The position numbers and the translations under genes are program-made. A stretch of 64,000 nt of DNA from Arthrobacter sp. YN. Lineage in GTDB: Bacteria; Actinomycetota; Actinomycetes; Actinomycetales; Micrococcaceae. Every line of letters starts with the position of its first letter. The stretch's first letter is position 1. This document shows positions 8,484 to 18,990 of this stretch, piece after piece. Where the stretch lies: positions 3,596,001 through 3,660,000 of the forward strand of contig NZ_CP022436.1 in NCBI RefSeq assembly GCF_002224285.1, read 5' to 3'. The notes under the pieces were generated by a model. It was not told where the DNA came from. It worked only from the letters and a program-made list of their open reading frames with translations, and did not search any database.

Positions 8484-8973
8484 CGTGCAGGCCGACGTAC
8501 CCGATCTCCGGGTGGTCAAAGGCTTCAGGGACCGTAGCGAGGATCCGGAAGCCCATGGACTGCCACAGCCACACTGCCCGGACGTTGCTCTCCACCACGG
8601 CATTGTACTGCATGGCGTAGAAGCCGGCCGCCTTGGCCTCACTCAGCGAATAGGCGCACAGTGCGCGGGCGATGCCCTGGCCTGAATTGTTCGCCCCCAC
8701 CATGTACCCGGCGTTGGCAATGTGGCTGCCGCCGCCGGCTTGGTTGGCGTGGAACTCCCCTGTTCCAAGGATCTGGCCCGTGTCCTTGCCCACGGCCACG
8801 AACGTCTGGCCGGGAGCGTCCTTGGTCCACTTGTCCCTGGCCGTTTCCTCGGAGGTGTCGCGATCCCAGGTGAAGGTCTCGCCGTCGCGGATCACCGGCT
8901 CCAGGATGGCCCAGATACCGGGCCAGTCTTCAGGGGTGGCTTTGCGGATGTCGAAAGTCTGTTCTTGGCTCAC
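8464..8973 (-). CDS. GNAT-family N-acetyltransferase (phosphinothricin/methionine-sulfone type)
   Basis: 169 residues of the GNAT fold. FDIRKATPEDWPGIWAI starts the domain; AGYMVGANNSGQGIARALC carries the acetyl-CoA Q/RxxGxG/A loop, and YNAVVESNVRAVWLWQSMGF is the usual C-terminal block. It resembles the MnaT/Pat group that acetylates small amino-acid analogues, but the substrate cannot be read from sequence. The frame stays open far upstream through mshA antisense; the first sensible start is GTG 8973, with no strong ribosome binding site. It is convergent with GH4 and overlaps its end. Confidence 0.82.
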   Translation of the reverse strand: MSQEQTFDIRKATPEDWPGIWAILEPVIRDGETFTWDRDTSEETARDKWTKDAPGQTFVAVGKDTGQILGTGEFHANQAGGGSHIANAGYMVGANNSGQGIARALCAYSLSEAKAAGFYAMQYNAVVESNVRAVWLWQSMGFRILATVPEAFDHPEIGYVGLHVMYRKL

Positions 8974-9065
8974 AGCGGCCACGCTAGCAGCCTTGTCCAC
9001 ATAGCCGGGTTGCCGTGGGATGGCTTTGATCAGCAGGAGTAGTGTTTTCTGCAGGGCAAAGGCGT

Positions 9066-9093
9066 GTTTGCTGTTTGCCGTTTGCCGTTTGCC
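9066..9093 (+). repeat. 7-bp tandem repeat, four copies, in the mshA leader
   Basis: GTTTGCT followed by three exact GTTTGCC units spans 9066-9093, ending 8 nt before the mshA Shine-Dalgarno. Heptamer repeats are prone to slippage; here gain or loss would change promoter or leader length, not the coding frame from GTG 9115. Confidence 0.9.
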
Positions 9094-9114
9094 GTGAGTA
9101 TCAGGAGGAATGCG

Positions 9115-10359
9115 GTGCCGTTGATCCGTCGTGTGGCGTTCCTGTCCTTGCACACCTCCCCCATGGAGCAGCCGGGTGCCGGAGATGCCGGTGGGATGAA
9201 CGTCTACGTCCGGGCGTTGGCCATGGCACTCGCGGAGTCCGGGGTGGAGGTGGAGATCTTTACCCGTTCCACCAAAGCGGGCCAACCCGCCGTCGAACAT
9301 CCAGGGCCCGGCGTCTGCGTCCACAACGTCATGGCCGGGCCGCGCCGGAAACTGCCCAAGGAAGAGCTGCCCGCCCTCCTGCATCAGATGGTGGAAGAAA
9401 TTGACAGGATCCGGGGAAGCCAACTTCACGGCCGCTACGATGCCATCCATTCGCACTACTGGGTTTCCGGGGTGGCAGGGCTTGAGTTGTCCCAGCTTTG
9501 GGGTGTTCCGCTGGTCCACACCATGCACACCATGGCCAAGGTCAAAAACCTGGTCCTCGAATCCGGTGAACGCCCCGAGCCCCGACGCCGCGAAGAGGGT
9601 GAGCAGCGGATCGTCGATGGCGCAGCCCGCCTGGTGGCCAATACGCCTGCCGAGGCCGAAGAACTGGTTTCCCACTACGGGGCCGATCTTGACCGGATCG
9701 ACGTCGCCCCGCCAGGCGTGGACCTCAAAGTGTTCACACCGTCCTTCCGGCGGAAGTCACGTTCCTTGCGGGATGTCAGGCCGGACAGTTTCCATATCCT
9801 CTTCGCCGGCCGCATCCAGCGGCTCAAGGGCCCCCAGGTGTTCGTCAAAGCCGCAGGAATCCTGCGCAAGCGCCGGCCGGACATTGACCTTGAGATGACC
9901 ATCCTGGGATCTCTGAGCGGGGCCAAGGATTTCAACCTTCAGCACATCATCGAAGACGCCGGACTGGCCGACGTCGTCACTCACCGGCCGCCTGTAGTGG
10001 CGCCGGAGCTGGCCAGTTGGTTCCGTTCAGCAGACGTCGTGGTCATGCCGTCGTTCAGCGAATCCTTCGGTTTGGTGGCCTTGGAAGCACAAGCGTGCGG
10101 TACACCCGTGGTCGCTACCAACGTGGGCGGCCTGTCCCGCGCCATTTCCGACGGGCGAACGGGCATGCTGGTGGACGGGCACGACCCCTCCGACTGGGCA
10201 GACGCCCTGGAAGACCTCTACGATGACGTCCAGACCCGGGAAGACATGGGCCGGTTGGCCGCTACCCATGCCGAATCCTTCGGATGGCAGCGGACGGCAG
10301 CCATCACCCTGGAAAGCTACCGCGAAGCAGTAGGTGGCTTGCTGGTTCCCCGGCGCTGA
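9115..10359 (+). CDS. mshA: D-inositol-3-phosphate glycosyltransferase MshA
   Basis: 414 residues, GT4 family, GT-B fold. It joins GlcNAc from UDP-GlcNAc to 1L-inositol 1-phosphate, the first step of mycothiol synthesis. The N-terminal [20 protein letters not shown] is the MshA signature; [14 protein letters not shown] opens the second domain, and [20 protein letters not shown] is the E(x)7E nucleotide-sugar site. The GTG at 9115 was chosen over the in-frame ATG at 9064 because AGGAGG-like CAGGAGGA lies just upstream. Inositol phosphate would come from the ino1 product encoded 3 kb away. Confidence 0.96.
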   Translation: MPLIRRVAFLSLHTSPMEQPGAGDAGGMNVYVRALAMALAESGVEVEIFTRSTKAGQPAVEHPGPGVCVHNVMAGPRRKLPKEELPALLHQMVEEIDRIRGSQLHGRYDAIHSHYWVSGVAGLELSQLWGVPLVHTMHTMAKVKNLVLESGERPEPRRREEGEQRIVDGAARLVANTPAEAEELVSHYGADLDRIDVAPPGVDLKVFTPSFRRKSRSLRDVRPDSFHILFAGRIQRLKGPQVFVKAAGILRKRRPDIDLEMTILGSLSGAKDFNLQHIIEDAGLADVVTHRPPVVAPELASWFRSADVVVMPSFSESFGLVALEAQACGTPVVATNVGGLSRAISDGRTGMLVDGHDPSDWADALEDLYDDVQTREDMGRLAATHAESFGWQRTAAITLESYREAVGGLLVPRR

Positions 10360-10462
10360 GTCGTCGCCGGATCCCCCGCCGGGACTGATAGATTGTCGCG
10401 CACAGCGAACCAACGCCTGCAGCACCAACCCCGCTGCGGGGACACCCAGCCGAAGGACAACG

Positions 10463-12151
10463 ATGTCTGAGAACAAGGTCATGTCTGATCTTGAAATTGC
10501 CCGCAACGCCACCATCCTGCCCATTGTGGACATCGCCCAACGCGCGGGCATCACAGTGGATGCCCTTGAGTTGTATGGGCCCTATAAGGCCAAGATCAAT
10601 CCGGCCAAGTTGGTACTCCCGGCCCGCACGGCACCTGGCAAGGTGGTACTCGTGTCCGCCATGTCCCCCACCCCGGCCGGTGAAGGGAAGTCCACCACCA
10701 CCGTGGGGCTAGCAGACTCACTGGCACGCGCCGGACACAAAGTGATGATCGCCCTGCGCGAGCCCTCCTTGGGTCCCATTCTGGGCATGAAGGGCGGAGC
10801 CACCGGCGGTGGCTACTCGCAGGTGTTGCCCATGGACGACATCAACCTGCACTTCACCGGCGACTTCCACGCGATCACATCCGCCAACAACGCCCTCATG
10901 GCCCTGGTGGACAACCATATTTTCCAGGGCAACGAACTCGGTATCGATCCCCGCCGCATAGCGTTCAAACGCGTGCTGGACATGAACGACCGCTCGCTGC
11001 GGGAAGTGGTCATCGGCCTCGGCGGCCCCGTGCAGGGCGTGCCCCGGCAGGACGGCTTCGACATCACCGTCGCGTCCGAAATCATGGCGGTCTTTTGCCT
11101 GGCGACGGACTTGGACGATCTCCGCTCGCGGCTGGGCCGGATCACTTTTGGCTACACCTACGATCGCGCGCCGGTCACCGTTGCCGACCTCGGCGTCGAG
11201 GGTGCCCTGACCATGCTGTTGAAGGACGCCATCAAGCCCAACCTCGTCCAGACCATCGCCGGGACACCTGCTGTGGTTCACGGTGGCCCGTTCGCGAACA
11301 TCGCCCACGGCTGCAACTCGTTGATCGCCACCAGCACGGCCATGCAACTCGCCGACATCGTGGTCACCGAAGCCGGATTCGGAGCAGACCTCGGCGCCGA
11401 AAAGTACATGGACATCAAGGCGAGAATCGCCGCGGTGGCGCCATCCGCCGTCGTGGTGGTTGCGACCATCAGGGCCCTCAAGATGCAGGGTGGGGTTCCC
11501 AAGGACCAACTCAGCCAACCGAACGTCGAGGCCATGGCCGCCGGGGTGGAGAACCTCCGGAGGCACGTCCGCAACGTCGCTAAGTTTGGCATCTCCCCCA
11601 TCGTGTCGATCAACAAGTTCGCCACGGACACCTCCGCGGAACTGGAGTGGCTGCTCGCCTGGTGCGCCGCGGAAGGTGTGGAAGCCGCCGTCGCCGATGT
11701 CTGGGGCCGGGGCGGAGGAGGCGACGGCGGTGACGACCTCGCTGCCAAGGTGGCAGCTGCGCTGGACGCGCCCTCCGATTTCCACCACCTCTACCCGCTG
11801 GAAATCCCTGTGGAGGATAAGATCCGGACCATCGTGCAGGAGATCTACGGGGCCGACGGCGTCGAGTTCTCGGTTCCTGCCCTGAAGCGCCTCGCGGAGA
11901 TCGAAAAGAACGGCTGGTCCGACTTCCCCGTCTGCATGGCCAAGACACAGTATTCCTTCACGGACGACGCCTCCCGGCTGGGGGCACCGAAGGGATTCAC
12001 AGTGCACGTCCGGGAGCTGATCCCCAAGACCGGCGCCGGGTTCATTGTCGCGTTGACCGGCGCTGTCATGACCATGCCCGGACTGCCCAAGGAGCCGGCC
12101 GCCATGCGCATGGATGTGGACGCTGAAGGCCAACCCACGGGCCTCTTCTAG
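10463..12151 (+). CDS. fhs: Formate-tetrahydrofolate ligase
   Basis: 562 residues. It activates formate with ATP to 10-formyl-THF, feeding purine and one-carbon metabolism. Markers are [14 protein letters not shown] near residues 70-83 (P-loop), [22 protein letters not shown], and [20 protein letters not shown], all typical of the family. The C-terminal [17 protein letters not shown] closes the protein at full length. ATG 10463 follows GAAGGAC; earlier in-frame ATG 10334 lies inside mshA and is rejected. It stands alone between mshA and the repeat array. Confidence 0.97.
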   Translation: MSENKVMSDLEIARNATILPIVDIAQRAGITVDALELYGPYKAKINPAKLVLPARTAPGKVVLVSAMSPTPAGEGKSTTTVGLADSLARAGHKVMIALREPSLGPILGMKGGATGGGYSQVLPMDDINLHFTGDFHAITSANNALMALVDNHIFQGNELGIDPRRIAFKRVLDMNDRSLREVVIGLGGPVQGVPRQDGFDITVASEIMAVFCLATDLDDLRSRLGRITFGYTYDRAPVTVADLGVEGALTMLLKDAIKPNLVQTIAGTPAVVHGGPFANIAHGCNSLIATSTAMQLADIVVTEAGFGADLGAEKYMDIKARIAAVAPSAVVVVATIRALKMQGGVPKDQLSQPNVEAMAAGVENLRRHVRNVAKFGISPIVSINKFATDTSAELEWLLAWCAAEGVEAAVADVWGRGGGGDGGDDLAAKVAAALDAPSDFHHLYPLEIPVEDKIRTIVQEIYGADGVEFSVPALKRLAEIEKNGWSDFPVCMAKTQYSFTDDASRLGAPKGFTVHVRELIPKTGAGFIVALTGAVMTMPGLPKEPAAMRMDVDAEGQPTGLF

Positions 12152-12159
12152 CCGTCTCC

Positions 12160-12354
12160 CACATCCCGCGCCCTTCCAGACCCACGCTCTCTCACATCCC
12201 GCGCCCTTCAGACCCACGCTCTCTCACATCCCGCGCCCTTCCAGACCCACCGTCTCTCACATCCCGCGCCCTTCAGACCCACGCTCTCTCACATCCCGCG
12301 CCCTTCCAGACCCACCGTCTCTCACATCCCGCGCCCTTCAGACCCACGCTCTCT
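12160..12354. repeat. Tandem repeat, six 32/33-bp units forming three 65-bp dimers
   Basis: Units begin CACATCCCGCGCCCTTC. They lie at 12160-12192, 12193-12224, 12225-12257, 12258-12289, 12290-12322 and 12323-12354. Odd units have CC and 33 bp, even units have a single C and 32 bp, so the real period is 65 bp. Dimers two and three are identical; dimer one differs in the ACGCT/CCGTC segment. There are no spacers, so this is not CRISPR. It fills most of the fhs-ino1 convergent gap. Confidence 0.95.
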
Positions 12355-12420
12355 CACTCTTTTAGGAAAAGTGAGCGAGCGTCCACCCCAAACCCGAGGG
12401 ACGTGAGAGAAGGTTCGGGA
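12353..12420. other. Hairpin and diverged inverted copy of the tandem unit
   Basis: CTCACT (12353-12358) pairs with AGTGAG (12370-12375). Immediately after, GTGAGCGAGCGT and GGGACGTGAGAGA resemble the reverse complement of the repeat unit (GTGAGAGAGCGT and GGGATGTGAGAGA), so the array ends with a facing, diverged copy that could fold back on it. Confidence 0.6.
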
Positions 12421-12421
12421 A

Positions 12422-12462
12422 ACGACAAACGCCCCCGTATCGGATACGGGGGCGTTCGTCGT
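12422..12462 (-). terminator. Bidirectional terminator-like hairpin for fhs/ino1
   Basis: AACGCCCCCGTAT (12428-12440), loop CGG, and ATACGGGGGCGTT (12444-12456) form a perfect 13-bp stem. Outer ACGAC/GTCGT extends it. It lies 12 nt past the ino1 stop; the T-run is poor. Confidence 0.75.
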
Positions 12463-12473
12463 AGCAGGGGTGT

Positions 12474-13559
12474 TTAGCGCTCGATGTCGCCGCGGATGAA
12501 GGCTTCAACCTTGTCGCGGGCGAGGTCGTCGTTGAACTGCTCCGGCGGGGACTTCATGAAGTAGCTGGAAGCGGAAAGCAGCGGGCCGCCGATGCCGCGG
12601 TCCAGGCCGATCTTGGCGGCACGGATGGCGTCGATGATGACACCTGCGGAGTTCGGGGAATCCCACACCTCGAGCTTGTATTCGAGGGACACCGGGGCGT
12701 CACCGAAGTTGCGGCCTTCGAGGCGGACGAAGGCCCACTTGCGGTCATCGAGCCAGGCAACGTAGTCGGACGGCCCGATGTGGACGTCATCGGCGTGCAG
12801 CTTGGCCTCAACATTGGAGGTCACAGCCTGGGTCTTGGAGATCTTCTTGGACTCGAGACGGTCGCGCTCCAGCATGTTCTTGAAGTCCATGTTGCCACCG
12901 ACATTCAGCTGGTACGTGCGGTCCAGCGTGACGCCGCGGTCTTCGAAGAGCTTGGCCATGACGCGGTGCGTGATGGTGGCACCGATCTGGCTCTTGATGT
13001 CATCGCCCACGATCGGAACACCGGCCTCAGTGAACTTGTCAGCCCACTCCTTGGTTCCGGCGATGAAGACGGGCAGGGCGTTGACGAACGCTACACCGGC
13101 GTCGATGGCGCACTGGGCGTAGAACTTTGCAGCCTGGTCCGAACCGACGGGCAGGTAGCAAACCATGACGTCAGCCTTGGCCTCGCGCAACGCTGCGACG
13201 ATGTCCACGGTTTCGTCCGGTGCCTCAACAATGGTCTCGCGGTAATACTTGCCCAGGCCGTCCAGGGTGTGGCCGCGCTGGACGGTGACACCGGTGGTGG
13301 GGACGTCGGCGATCTTGATGGTGTTGTTTTCGCTGGCGCCGATGGCGTCGGCCAGGTCCAATCCAACCTTCTTGCTGTCGACGTCGAAAGCAGCAACGAA
13401 CTGGACGTCGTTGACGTGGTACTGGCCGAACTCGACGTGCATCAGACCCGGGATCGTGGCCTTGGGGTCAGCGTCGCGATAGTACTGAACACCTTGGACC
13501 AGCGATGCGGCGCAGTTACCTACGCCGACAATGGCAACACGAATCGGATGTGAAGACAC
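12474..13559 (-). CDS. ino1: Inositol-3-phosphate synthase
   Basis: 361 residues of the actinobacterial myo-inositol phosphate synthase type. It converts glucose 6-phosphate to inositol 1-phosphate using NAD, for mycothiol and inositol lipids. [16 protein letters not shown] is the Rossmann loop; [22 protein letters not shown] and [15 protein letters not shown] carry the active-site lysine region; LNVGGNMDF is conserved. The start is GTG 13559, with AAAGGAG 5-6 nt upstream. A good -10 (TACAAT) lies about 100 nt upstream, leaving a leader with small hairpins. Convergent with fhs across the repeat array. Confidence 0.97.
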   Translation of the reverse strand: MSSHPIRVAIVGVGNCAASLVQGVQYYRDADPKATIPGLMHVEFGQYHVNDVQFVAAFDVDSKKVGLDLADAIGASENNTIKIADVPTTGVTVQRGHTLDGLGKYYRETIVEAPDETVDIVAALREAKADVMVCYLPVGSDQAAKFYAQCAIDAGVAFVNALPVFIAGTKEWADKFTEAGVPIVGDDIKSQIGATITHRVMAKLFEDRGVTLDRTYQLNVGGNMDFKNMLERDRLESKKISKTQAVTSNVEAKLHADDVHIGPSDYVAWLDDRKWAFVRLEGRNFGDAPVSLEYKLEVWDSPNSAGVIIDAIRAAKIGLDRGIGGPLLSASSYFMKSPPEQFNDDLARDKVEAFIRGDIER

Positions 13560-13657
13560 GGAACTCCTTTTGAGAACTAAACCTCATGTGCCAGGCGCAG
13601 CCCTGACTGAGTCCAGGGCACGACTGATTGGCACGGCGCCATTCGGCGCACTCTTGC

Positions 13658-13663
13658 ATTGTA
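13658..13663 (-). promoter_or_regulatory. Candidate ino1 -10 box (TACAAT)
   Basis: TACAAT on the minus strand is close to consensus. The -35 position falls inside the GC stem of the upstream aldo/keto reductase terminator and is weak, so the promoter is either regulated or extended -10 type. The predicted leader to GTG 13559 is about 90 nt. Confidence 0.4.
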
Positions 13664-13669
13664 ACCAAC

Positions 13670-13709
13670 ACAGCAGGGGCCAGCTTTGTTCCCGGCCGGC
13701 CCCTGCTGT
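13670..13709 (-). terminator. Terminator after the aldo/keto reductase gene
   Basis: ACAGCAGGGGCC (13670-13681) and GGCCCCTGCTGT (13698-13709) form a 12-bp perfect stem 22 nt beyond the stop at 13731. The T-run is better on the plus strand, so part of its role may be insulation of ino1. Confidence 0.7.
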
Positions 13710-13730
13710 TTTATGGCGAAACTTCGGAGG

Positions 13731-14768
13731 CTACTTCTGGGCCCACCGGTTGATGTCCGACTCCACAGCGAACTCATCGATGGCCGTCAGCTCATCAGTG
13801 GTGAACTTCAGGTTGTTGATGGCACTGAGCGTGTCCTCCAACTGGGCCACGCTTGACGCGCCCACCAGGGCAGAGGTCACCGGCGAGCCCTTCGGCTGGT
13901 CGCGCAGGATCCAGGCGATGGCCATCTGGGCCAGGGTCTGCCCGCGGCCTTCGGCGATGGCGTTCAATCCCCGGACCCGGTCCAGCTTCTCCTCGGTCAG
14001 CTGTGATTCGGACAGGAACCGCTCCTTGGCGGCCCGTGAATCGGCCGGTACGCCGTTGAGGTAGCGGTTGGTGAGCATGCCTTGGGCGAGCGGCGAGAAA
14101 GCGATGGAGCCGGCGCCCACCTGGTCCAGTGCCTCGTAGAGGTTGGGGGACCCGTTTTCCGTCCAGCGGTTCAGCATGGAGTAGCTGGGCTGGTGGATGA
14201 GCAACGGGGTTCCGAGCTCCTTGAGGATCCGGGCAGCTTCAAGGGTCTGCTCCGGGGTATAGGAGGAGATGCCGGCGTAAAGCGCTTTGCCGGATCGGAC
14301 AGCGTAGTCCAAGGCGCCCATGGTTTCTTCCAGCGGAGTCTCGGGGTCGGGACGGTGGCTGTAGAAAATGTCCACATAGTCCAGGCCCATGCGCTCAAGC
14401 GACTGGTCCAGGCTGGAGATCAGGTATTTGCGGGATCCCCACTCGCCGTACGGACCGGGCCACATGTAGTAACCGGCTTTGGTGGAGATGACCAGTTCGT
14501 CACGGTACGGCTTGAAATCATCCTTCAGGTGGCGTCCGAAGTTGGTCTCGGCTGAGCCGTCCGGCGGTCCGTAGTTGTTGGCGAGGTCGAAGTGGTTGAC
14601 ACCGAGATCGAACGCCCGGCGCAGGATGGCACGCTGTTCGTCAAACCGTTTGTCGTCACCGAAGTTGTGCCAGAGGCCCAGCGAGATGGCGGGGAGCTTG
14701 AGTCCACTGCGTCCGACGCGGCGGTAGGGCATGGTTTCGTAGCGGTTTTCCGCGGCCGAATAAGTCAT
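13731..14768 (-). CDS. Aldo/keto reductase, YghZ/MgrA type
   Basis: 345 residues of the AKR TIM-barrel family using NADPH. MPYRRVGRSGLKLPAISLGLW begins the barrel. FDLANNYGPPDGSAE contains the catalytic Asp/Tyr, VISTKAGYYMWPGPYG the Lys, and YVDIFYSHRPDPETPLEE the His. The MWPGPYGEWGSRKYL loop is typical of the L-glyceraldehyde 3-phosphate reductase branch (E. coli YghZ). ATG 14768 is preferred because GGCAGGA lies 8-9 nt upstream; ATG 14777 is possible. Its stop is followed by a good terminator. Role: aldehyde detoxification is likely. Confidence 0.9.
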   Translation of the reverse strand: MTYSAAENRYETMPYRRVGRSGLKLPAISLGLWHNFGDDKRFDEQRAILRRAFDLGVNHFDLANNYGPPDGSAETNFGRHLKDDFKPYRDELVISTKAGYYMWPGPYGEWGSRKYLISSLDQSLERMGLDYVDIFYSHRPDPETPLEETMGALDYAVRSGKALYAGISSYTPEQTLEAARILKELGTPLLIHQPSYSMLNRWTENGSPNLYEALDQVGAGSIAFSPLAQGMLTNRYLNGVPADSRAAKERFLSESQLTEEKLDRVRGLNAIAEGRGQTLAQMAIAWILRDQPKGSPVTSALVGASSVAQLEDTLSAINNLKFTTDELTAIDEFAVESDINRWAQK

Positions 14769-14849
14769 ACGTACCATCCTGCCACTGCACATTCCGAGGT
14801 GACGGCGCTGTCCGCCATGTGGGCGCCGTCACCCCGGATTGTGGATGGC

Positions 14850-16622
14850 CTAATTGACGCGTGCGACGACGGCGCTCCCGCCGGGAAGCGTCAGTGTCCC
14901 CTCATCGAGGACTGCTTCATGGTCAGTGGCCAGCAAGATGGAGCCGCTGAGGGGTGTCCCGAGTGCCTCGTCCCCGAAGTTGCACACCACCCGGACGGTG
15001 CCGCGGGAGAACTGCAGCCAGTGTTCGTCGTCGTCGTATTCCACCACTGTGCTGCCGAAGCCACCGTCCACCAACTCGGGGGTGTTTCGGCGCAGCTGTG
15101 CTAAATCCTTGTAGAGCTGGAGCAAGCTTGCGTGCTTTCCCTCGCCGACTTCTTCCCACTTGAGTTTGGACCGGAGGAACGTTTCTGGATCCTGTGGGTC
15201 CGGCACCACCGCGGGATCCCACCCCATGCGTTCGAATTCCTTGATGCGGCCCTCGGCGGTAGCCTTCCCGAGCTCCGGCTCCGGATGGGAGGTGAAGAAC
15301 TGCCACGGCGTGGACGCACCGAATTCCTCGCCCATGAAGAGCATGGGCGTAAACGGAGACGTCATGGTCAGCACCGCACCGATGGCCAGCTGCCCGTAGG
15401 ACAGCGACGCGGTGAGGCGGTCGCCGATGGCGCGGTTGCCGATTTGGTCGTGGTTCTGGAGGCAGACAACCAAAGCTGACGGGTGCGCCAGATCCCTGCG
15501 GATGGGCCGGCCGTGGTGCCGCCCGCGGAAGCTGGAGTAGCTGCCATCGTGGAGGAAGCCATGCTCCAGGACCTTCGCCAGGACCGCCAGTGAATCGAAG
15601 TCCGAGTAGTAGCCGGTGGTTTCCCCGCTCAGGTTGACGTGAACGGCGTGGTGGAAGTCGTCGCTCCACTGGCCATCAAGTCCGTATCCATTGTCCTTGC
15701 GTGGATAAATAAGGCGCGGGTTGTTCAAGTCCGACTCCGCTATCAAAGTCCGGGGAATCCCTGTCTCGGCCTCGATCTGATCACCCAATGCCCCGAACTC
15801 CTCCAGGATTTGGACGGCCCGTTCGTCGCGCAGCGCGTGGACGGCATCAAGGCGAAGACCGTCCACATGATAGTCACGGAGCCACATCGCCGCGTTCTCC
15901 AGGATGTAGCGCCGGACGTCGTCAGAGCCTGGTCCATCCAGGTTGACGGAGTCACCCCACGTATTTCCCTCCCCTGATTTCAGGTAGGGGCCGAACTTGG
16001 GCAGGTAGTTTCCGCTGGGTCCAAGGTGGTTGTAGACGACATCCTGGATGACGCCCAAGCCGGCAGCATGCGCGGCGTCCACGAATCGCTGGTACGCCGC
16101 CGGGCCGCCGTAGGGCTCATGGACGGCGTACCAAAGCACTCCGTCGTAGCCCCAGTTGTGGACACCGTTGAATCCGTTGACCGGAAGCAACTCGATGAAG
16201 TCCACGCCAAGGTCCACCAAGTAGTCCAGCTTGGCGGCGGCGGCATCCAGCGTTCCTTCCGGGGTGAAGGTACCCAGGTGAAGCTCATAGATGACGGCTC
16301 CCTTGAGCTGCCGTCCCTTCCAAGCCGAGTCCTGCCACTCATGGATGGAGGGATCGAACGTGGCGGACAACGCGTGCACTCCGTCCGGCTGCCTCCGCGA
16401 GCGCGGATCAGGGAACGGACCCTCTCCGTCCACGATGTACCCGTACGGTACACCGTCACTTTCCTGGCCAACCACATCAGCCGGCGCCCGCCACCAGCCT
16501 GGGGCGGCGGCGTCGTGGTGTTCCATGGCGTACTCACGTCCATCGGCAACAAGCCGGACCGAGTCAGCGTTCGGCGCCCAGACGTCGTAGCGGTTTTTTC
16601 CAGCAGCGTGCTCCAGCATCAT
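14850..16622 (-). CDS. treZ: Malto-oligosyltrehalose trehalohydrolase TreZ
   Basis: 590-residue GH13 enzyme that releases trehalose from maltooligosyl trehalose made by TreY. An N-terminal beta-sandwich (about 1-100) precedes the barrel. [12 protein letters not shown] is region [12 protein letters not shown] holds the nucleophile Asp; LIAESDLN holds the acid Glu; [12 protein letters not shown] is region IV. Two adjacent ATGs follow AAGGGAG; the second (16619) has better spacing. It is the last gene of glgX-treY-treZ, 55 nt after treY. Confidence 0.96.
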   Translation of the reverse strand: MMLEHAAGKNRYDVWAPNADSVRLVADGREYAMEHHDAAAPGWWRAPADVVGQESDGVPYGYIVDGEGPFPDPRSRRQPDGVHALSATFDPSIHEWQDSAWKGRQLKGAVIYELHLGTFTPEGTLDAAAAKLDYLVDLGVDFIELLPVNGFNGVHNWGYDGVLWYAVHEPYGGPAAYQRFVDAAHAAGLGVIQDVVYNHLGPSGNYLPKFGPYLKSGEGNTWGDSVNLDGPGSDDVRRYILENAAMWLRDYHVDGLRLDAVHALRDERAVQILEEFGALGDQIEAETGIPRTLIAESDLNNPRLIYPRKDNGYGLDGQWSDDFHHAVHVNLSGETTGYYSDFDSLAVLAKVLEHGFLHDGSYSSFRGRHHGRPIRRDLAHPSALVVCLQNHDQIGNRAIGDRLTASLSYGQLAIGAVLTMTSPFTPMLFMGEEFGASTPWQFFTSHPEPELGKATAEGRIKEFERMGWDPAVVPDPQDPETFLRSKLKWEEVGEGKHASLLQLYKDLAQLRRNTPELVDGGFGSTVVEYDDDEHWLQFSRGTVRVVCNFGDEALGTPLSGSILLATDHEAVLDEGTLTLPGGSAVVARVN

Positions 16623-16677
16623 GCTCCCTTATGCGTGTTCAAGCGTGCGTTGCGGTGATGGTTTGCGGTGGTGAGGA

Positions 16678-18990
16678 TCAGTCCGTAGGCACCAGCAGGG
16701 CCACGGGGTACTGCTCCAACAATGTGGCCAAATGGACAGTGCCGGCACTGTACGTGGCTCCAGTGAGTTCGTCCCGGGCGTTTCCGGACAACTCAATGGC
16801 TGTGTCCCGCCAGCCGCCTTCCCGCGCAAGTCGCTTGGGCAGTCGGGTGGCAACCGTGAGGGCACCGCGCCGATCAGCTCCGCGGTCGAAGGCCACCACG
16901 TGATCTGCGGCCGCACCTTGTGCGACCACCGGCAGGTATCCGCCGAAGAGCTCAGGCCGATCGCGCCGCAACCGGAGTGCACGTGACACCACCAGCAGCT
17001 TGGCTGCTTCATCCGTGAACGGTGGCGCAGCGCCGTTGTCCAGCTCTGCCAAGGCAGTCATACGGGCCTGGAAGTCAACGGGTCGCCTGTTGTCAGGATC
17101 AGTCAGGGAGCCGTCCCGGAATTCTGTGCCCTGGTAGACATCAGGAACCCCGGGCATGGTCAGCTGGACCAGCTTGGCCGACAACGAGTTGGACGTCCCG
17201 TACGGTTCGAGCTCAGCGACAAAGTTGGCCAGCGCCGCTGCAACCTCCGGCACATCAAAGACAGAGTCGACGGCGGCGGCCAGGTGGCGCTCGAAGTCCT
17301 GGTTGGGGTCGGTCCAGTTTGTTGAGTTACCGGCCTCGCGCGCCGCCTTCAGGGCATACGACTGAAGACGTCCCCGGTCTGCCGGCCACGCACCAACAAT
17401 TGACTGCCACACAAGGGCTGCCAACGGCCCGTCCGGAATCGGGGCCAACTCCTGGACTGTCCCCAAGAAGAGTTCCCACTCCGGGACGGCCTCGGAAATG
17501 ACCGATATGCGCGCCCGGGCGTCCTCGCTTCGCTTGGTGTCATGGGTGCTCAGCGTGGTCATGGACAACGGCAGGACCTGCTGGCGGCGGGCCGTGCGCT
17601 CATGGAAGACCCCGCTGGACACGGCGAATTCGGTGGGATCGGCCCCCACCTCGGTGAGGGTGCCCAGACGGGTGTAGCGGAAGAACGCTGTGTCTTCCAC
17701 GCCCTTGGCCATCACCATGCCGGAGGTCTGCTGGAAACGCCGGGCCAAGGCACCGGAGGAATCGAGGAGCAGCGGCCTCAGGTCTTCCAATACCGCTTTG
17801 AGGTCCGCACGGTTTTCCGCAGCACGGCGGATTGATTCCTCCAGGACGTCCTGGCCGTAAGGGAGGTAGGTGCGGTAGATCGGGAAGCAGCAAATAACTT
17901 CGGCGATGGCATCAGCCACCTTGTCCGCCGGAAGGTCCATGGACTGCGGCACCAGGCGTGCGAGCCTCAGAATCTCCGACCGCAGGATGCCATCGGCAAT
18001 ACGGCGCTTGGTTCCATGGATCATGTCCTCGTAGTCTGCCGGCGCGTCCGCATCCCGCAGCCTGGCATCGAGTGAGTCGAGGTATTCCTCCGCTGCGGGG
18101 TCCACGAAGAGCCGGTCCACGTCTGCGAGGGCGTCGTAACCGGTGGTGCCTTCGCAGCTGAAGGTGCCCGGCAACTGCTCCCCCGGCTCCAGGATTTTCT
18201 CGACAAGCAGGTACGCGCCGCCCGTTGCTTCCCGCAGCCTGGCCAGATAGCCCTCGGGATCCGCCAGGCCGTCCGGATGGTCGATCCTGAGCCCATCCAC
18301 CAGTTCCTCACGGAACCACCGGACGATCTCTTCATGGGACTCGTCGAAGACCCACGGAATCTCCACCCGGACACCAGCAAGGGTATTCACCGCGAAGAAC
18401 CGGCGGTAGTTCAGTTCGGCGTCGGCCCTGCGCCAGCCGATGAGCTGGTAGTGCTGCCGGGCATGGACGTCTTGGGGACTGTCGCCAGGAGCAAAGGTGC
18501 CCTCAGCCAAGGGAAAACGGTGATCGTAATAGTGCAGTTCACCGTCCACCACAGTGATTTGCTCCAGGTCCTCATCGCTGCCCAGGACCGGAATACGGAT
18601 TTTCCCGCCACCGAAATCCCAATCGACGTCGAAGGCCTCGGCGTACTTGGACCCGCGTCCTTCTTTCAGGAGCTGCCACCACCAGGCGTTCTGCCCGGCC
18701 GAGGCGACGCCCATGTGGTTGGGCACAATGTCCGCCAGGACGCCCAGACCCTGTTCGCGGGCAGCCTTGGAGAGTGCGGAGAGTCCCTCGGGACCACCGC
18801 GCGAGGGATCCACAGTGGAGGGATCGGTGACGTCATAGCCGTGGTCCGATCCCTCCTCCGCGGTCAGGATGGGCGAGACATAGACCCAGTCCACCCCGAG
18901 GGTCCGCAGGTAGCCCGTGAGCTCCGCCGCGTCCTGGAGTGTCAGTCCTGGCCGGATCTGGAGCCGGTACGTCGAGACGGGAGTCCTCAT
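16678..18990 (-). CDS. treY: Malto-oligosyltrehalose synthase TreY
   Basis: 770-residue GH13 enzyme that turns the reducing-end alpha-1,4 bond of maltodextrins into alpha,alpha-1,1. [21 protein letters not shown] is the standard N-terminus. [10 protein letters not shown] is region [12 protein letters not shown] carries the nucleophile Asp, and [11 protein letters not shown] the Glu. Long helical insertions follow, as in all TreY. The frame is open upstream into glgX; ATG 18990 is chosen because it overlaps the glgX stop in ATGA and follows GAAGGCGG. Coupled with GlgX, which debranches glycogen, and TreZ. Confidence 0.96.
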   Translation of the reverse strand: MRTPVSTYRLQIRPGLTLQDAAELTGYLRTLGVDWVYVSPILTAEEGSDHGYDVTDPSTVDPSRGGPEGLSALSKAAREQGLGVLADIVPNHMGVASAGQNAWWWQLLKEGRGSKYAEAFDVDWDFGGGKIRIPVLGSDEDLEQITVVDGELHYYDHRFPLAEGTFAPGDSPQDVHARQHYQLIGWRRADAELNYRRFFAVNTLAGVRVEIPWVFDESHEEIVRWFREELVDGLRIDHPDGLADPEGYLARLREATGGAYLLVEKILEPGEQLPGTFSCEGTTGYDALADVDRLFVDPAAEEYLDSLDARLRDADAPADYEDMIHGTKRRIADGILRSEILRLARLVPQSMDLPADKVADAIAEVICCFPIYRTYLPYGQDVLEESIRRAAENRADLKAVLEDLRPLLLDSSGALARRFQQTSGMVMAKGVEDTAFFRYTRLGTLTEVGADPTEFAVSSGVFHERTARRQQVLPLSMTTLSTHDTKRSEDARARISVISEAVPEWELFLGTVQELAPIPDGPLAALVWQSIVGAWPADRGRLQSYALKAAREAGNSTNWTDPNQDFERHLAAAVDSVFDVPEVAAALANFVAELEPYGTSNSLSAKLVQLTMPGVPDVYQGTEFRDGSLTDPDNRRPVDFQARMTALAELDNGAAPPFTDEAAKLLVVSRALRLRRDRPELFGGYLPVVAQGAAADHVVAFDRGADRRGALTVATRLPKRLAREGGWRDTAIELSGNARDELTGATYSAGTVHLATLLEQYPVALLVPTD

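Noticed and set aside
10718..12217. 499-residue minus-strand ORF
   Set aside because: Antisense shadow of fhs caused by high GC; no motifs.
12160..12354. Possible CRISPR array
   Set aside because: Units touch without spacers, unit length alternates 32/33, and no cas genes are present.
12114..12365. An 83-residue plus-strand ORF rich in His, Pro and Ser
   Set aside because: It is created by the tandem repeat and starts inside fhs in another frame; no ribosome site or family resemblance.
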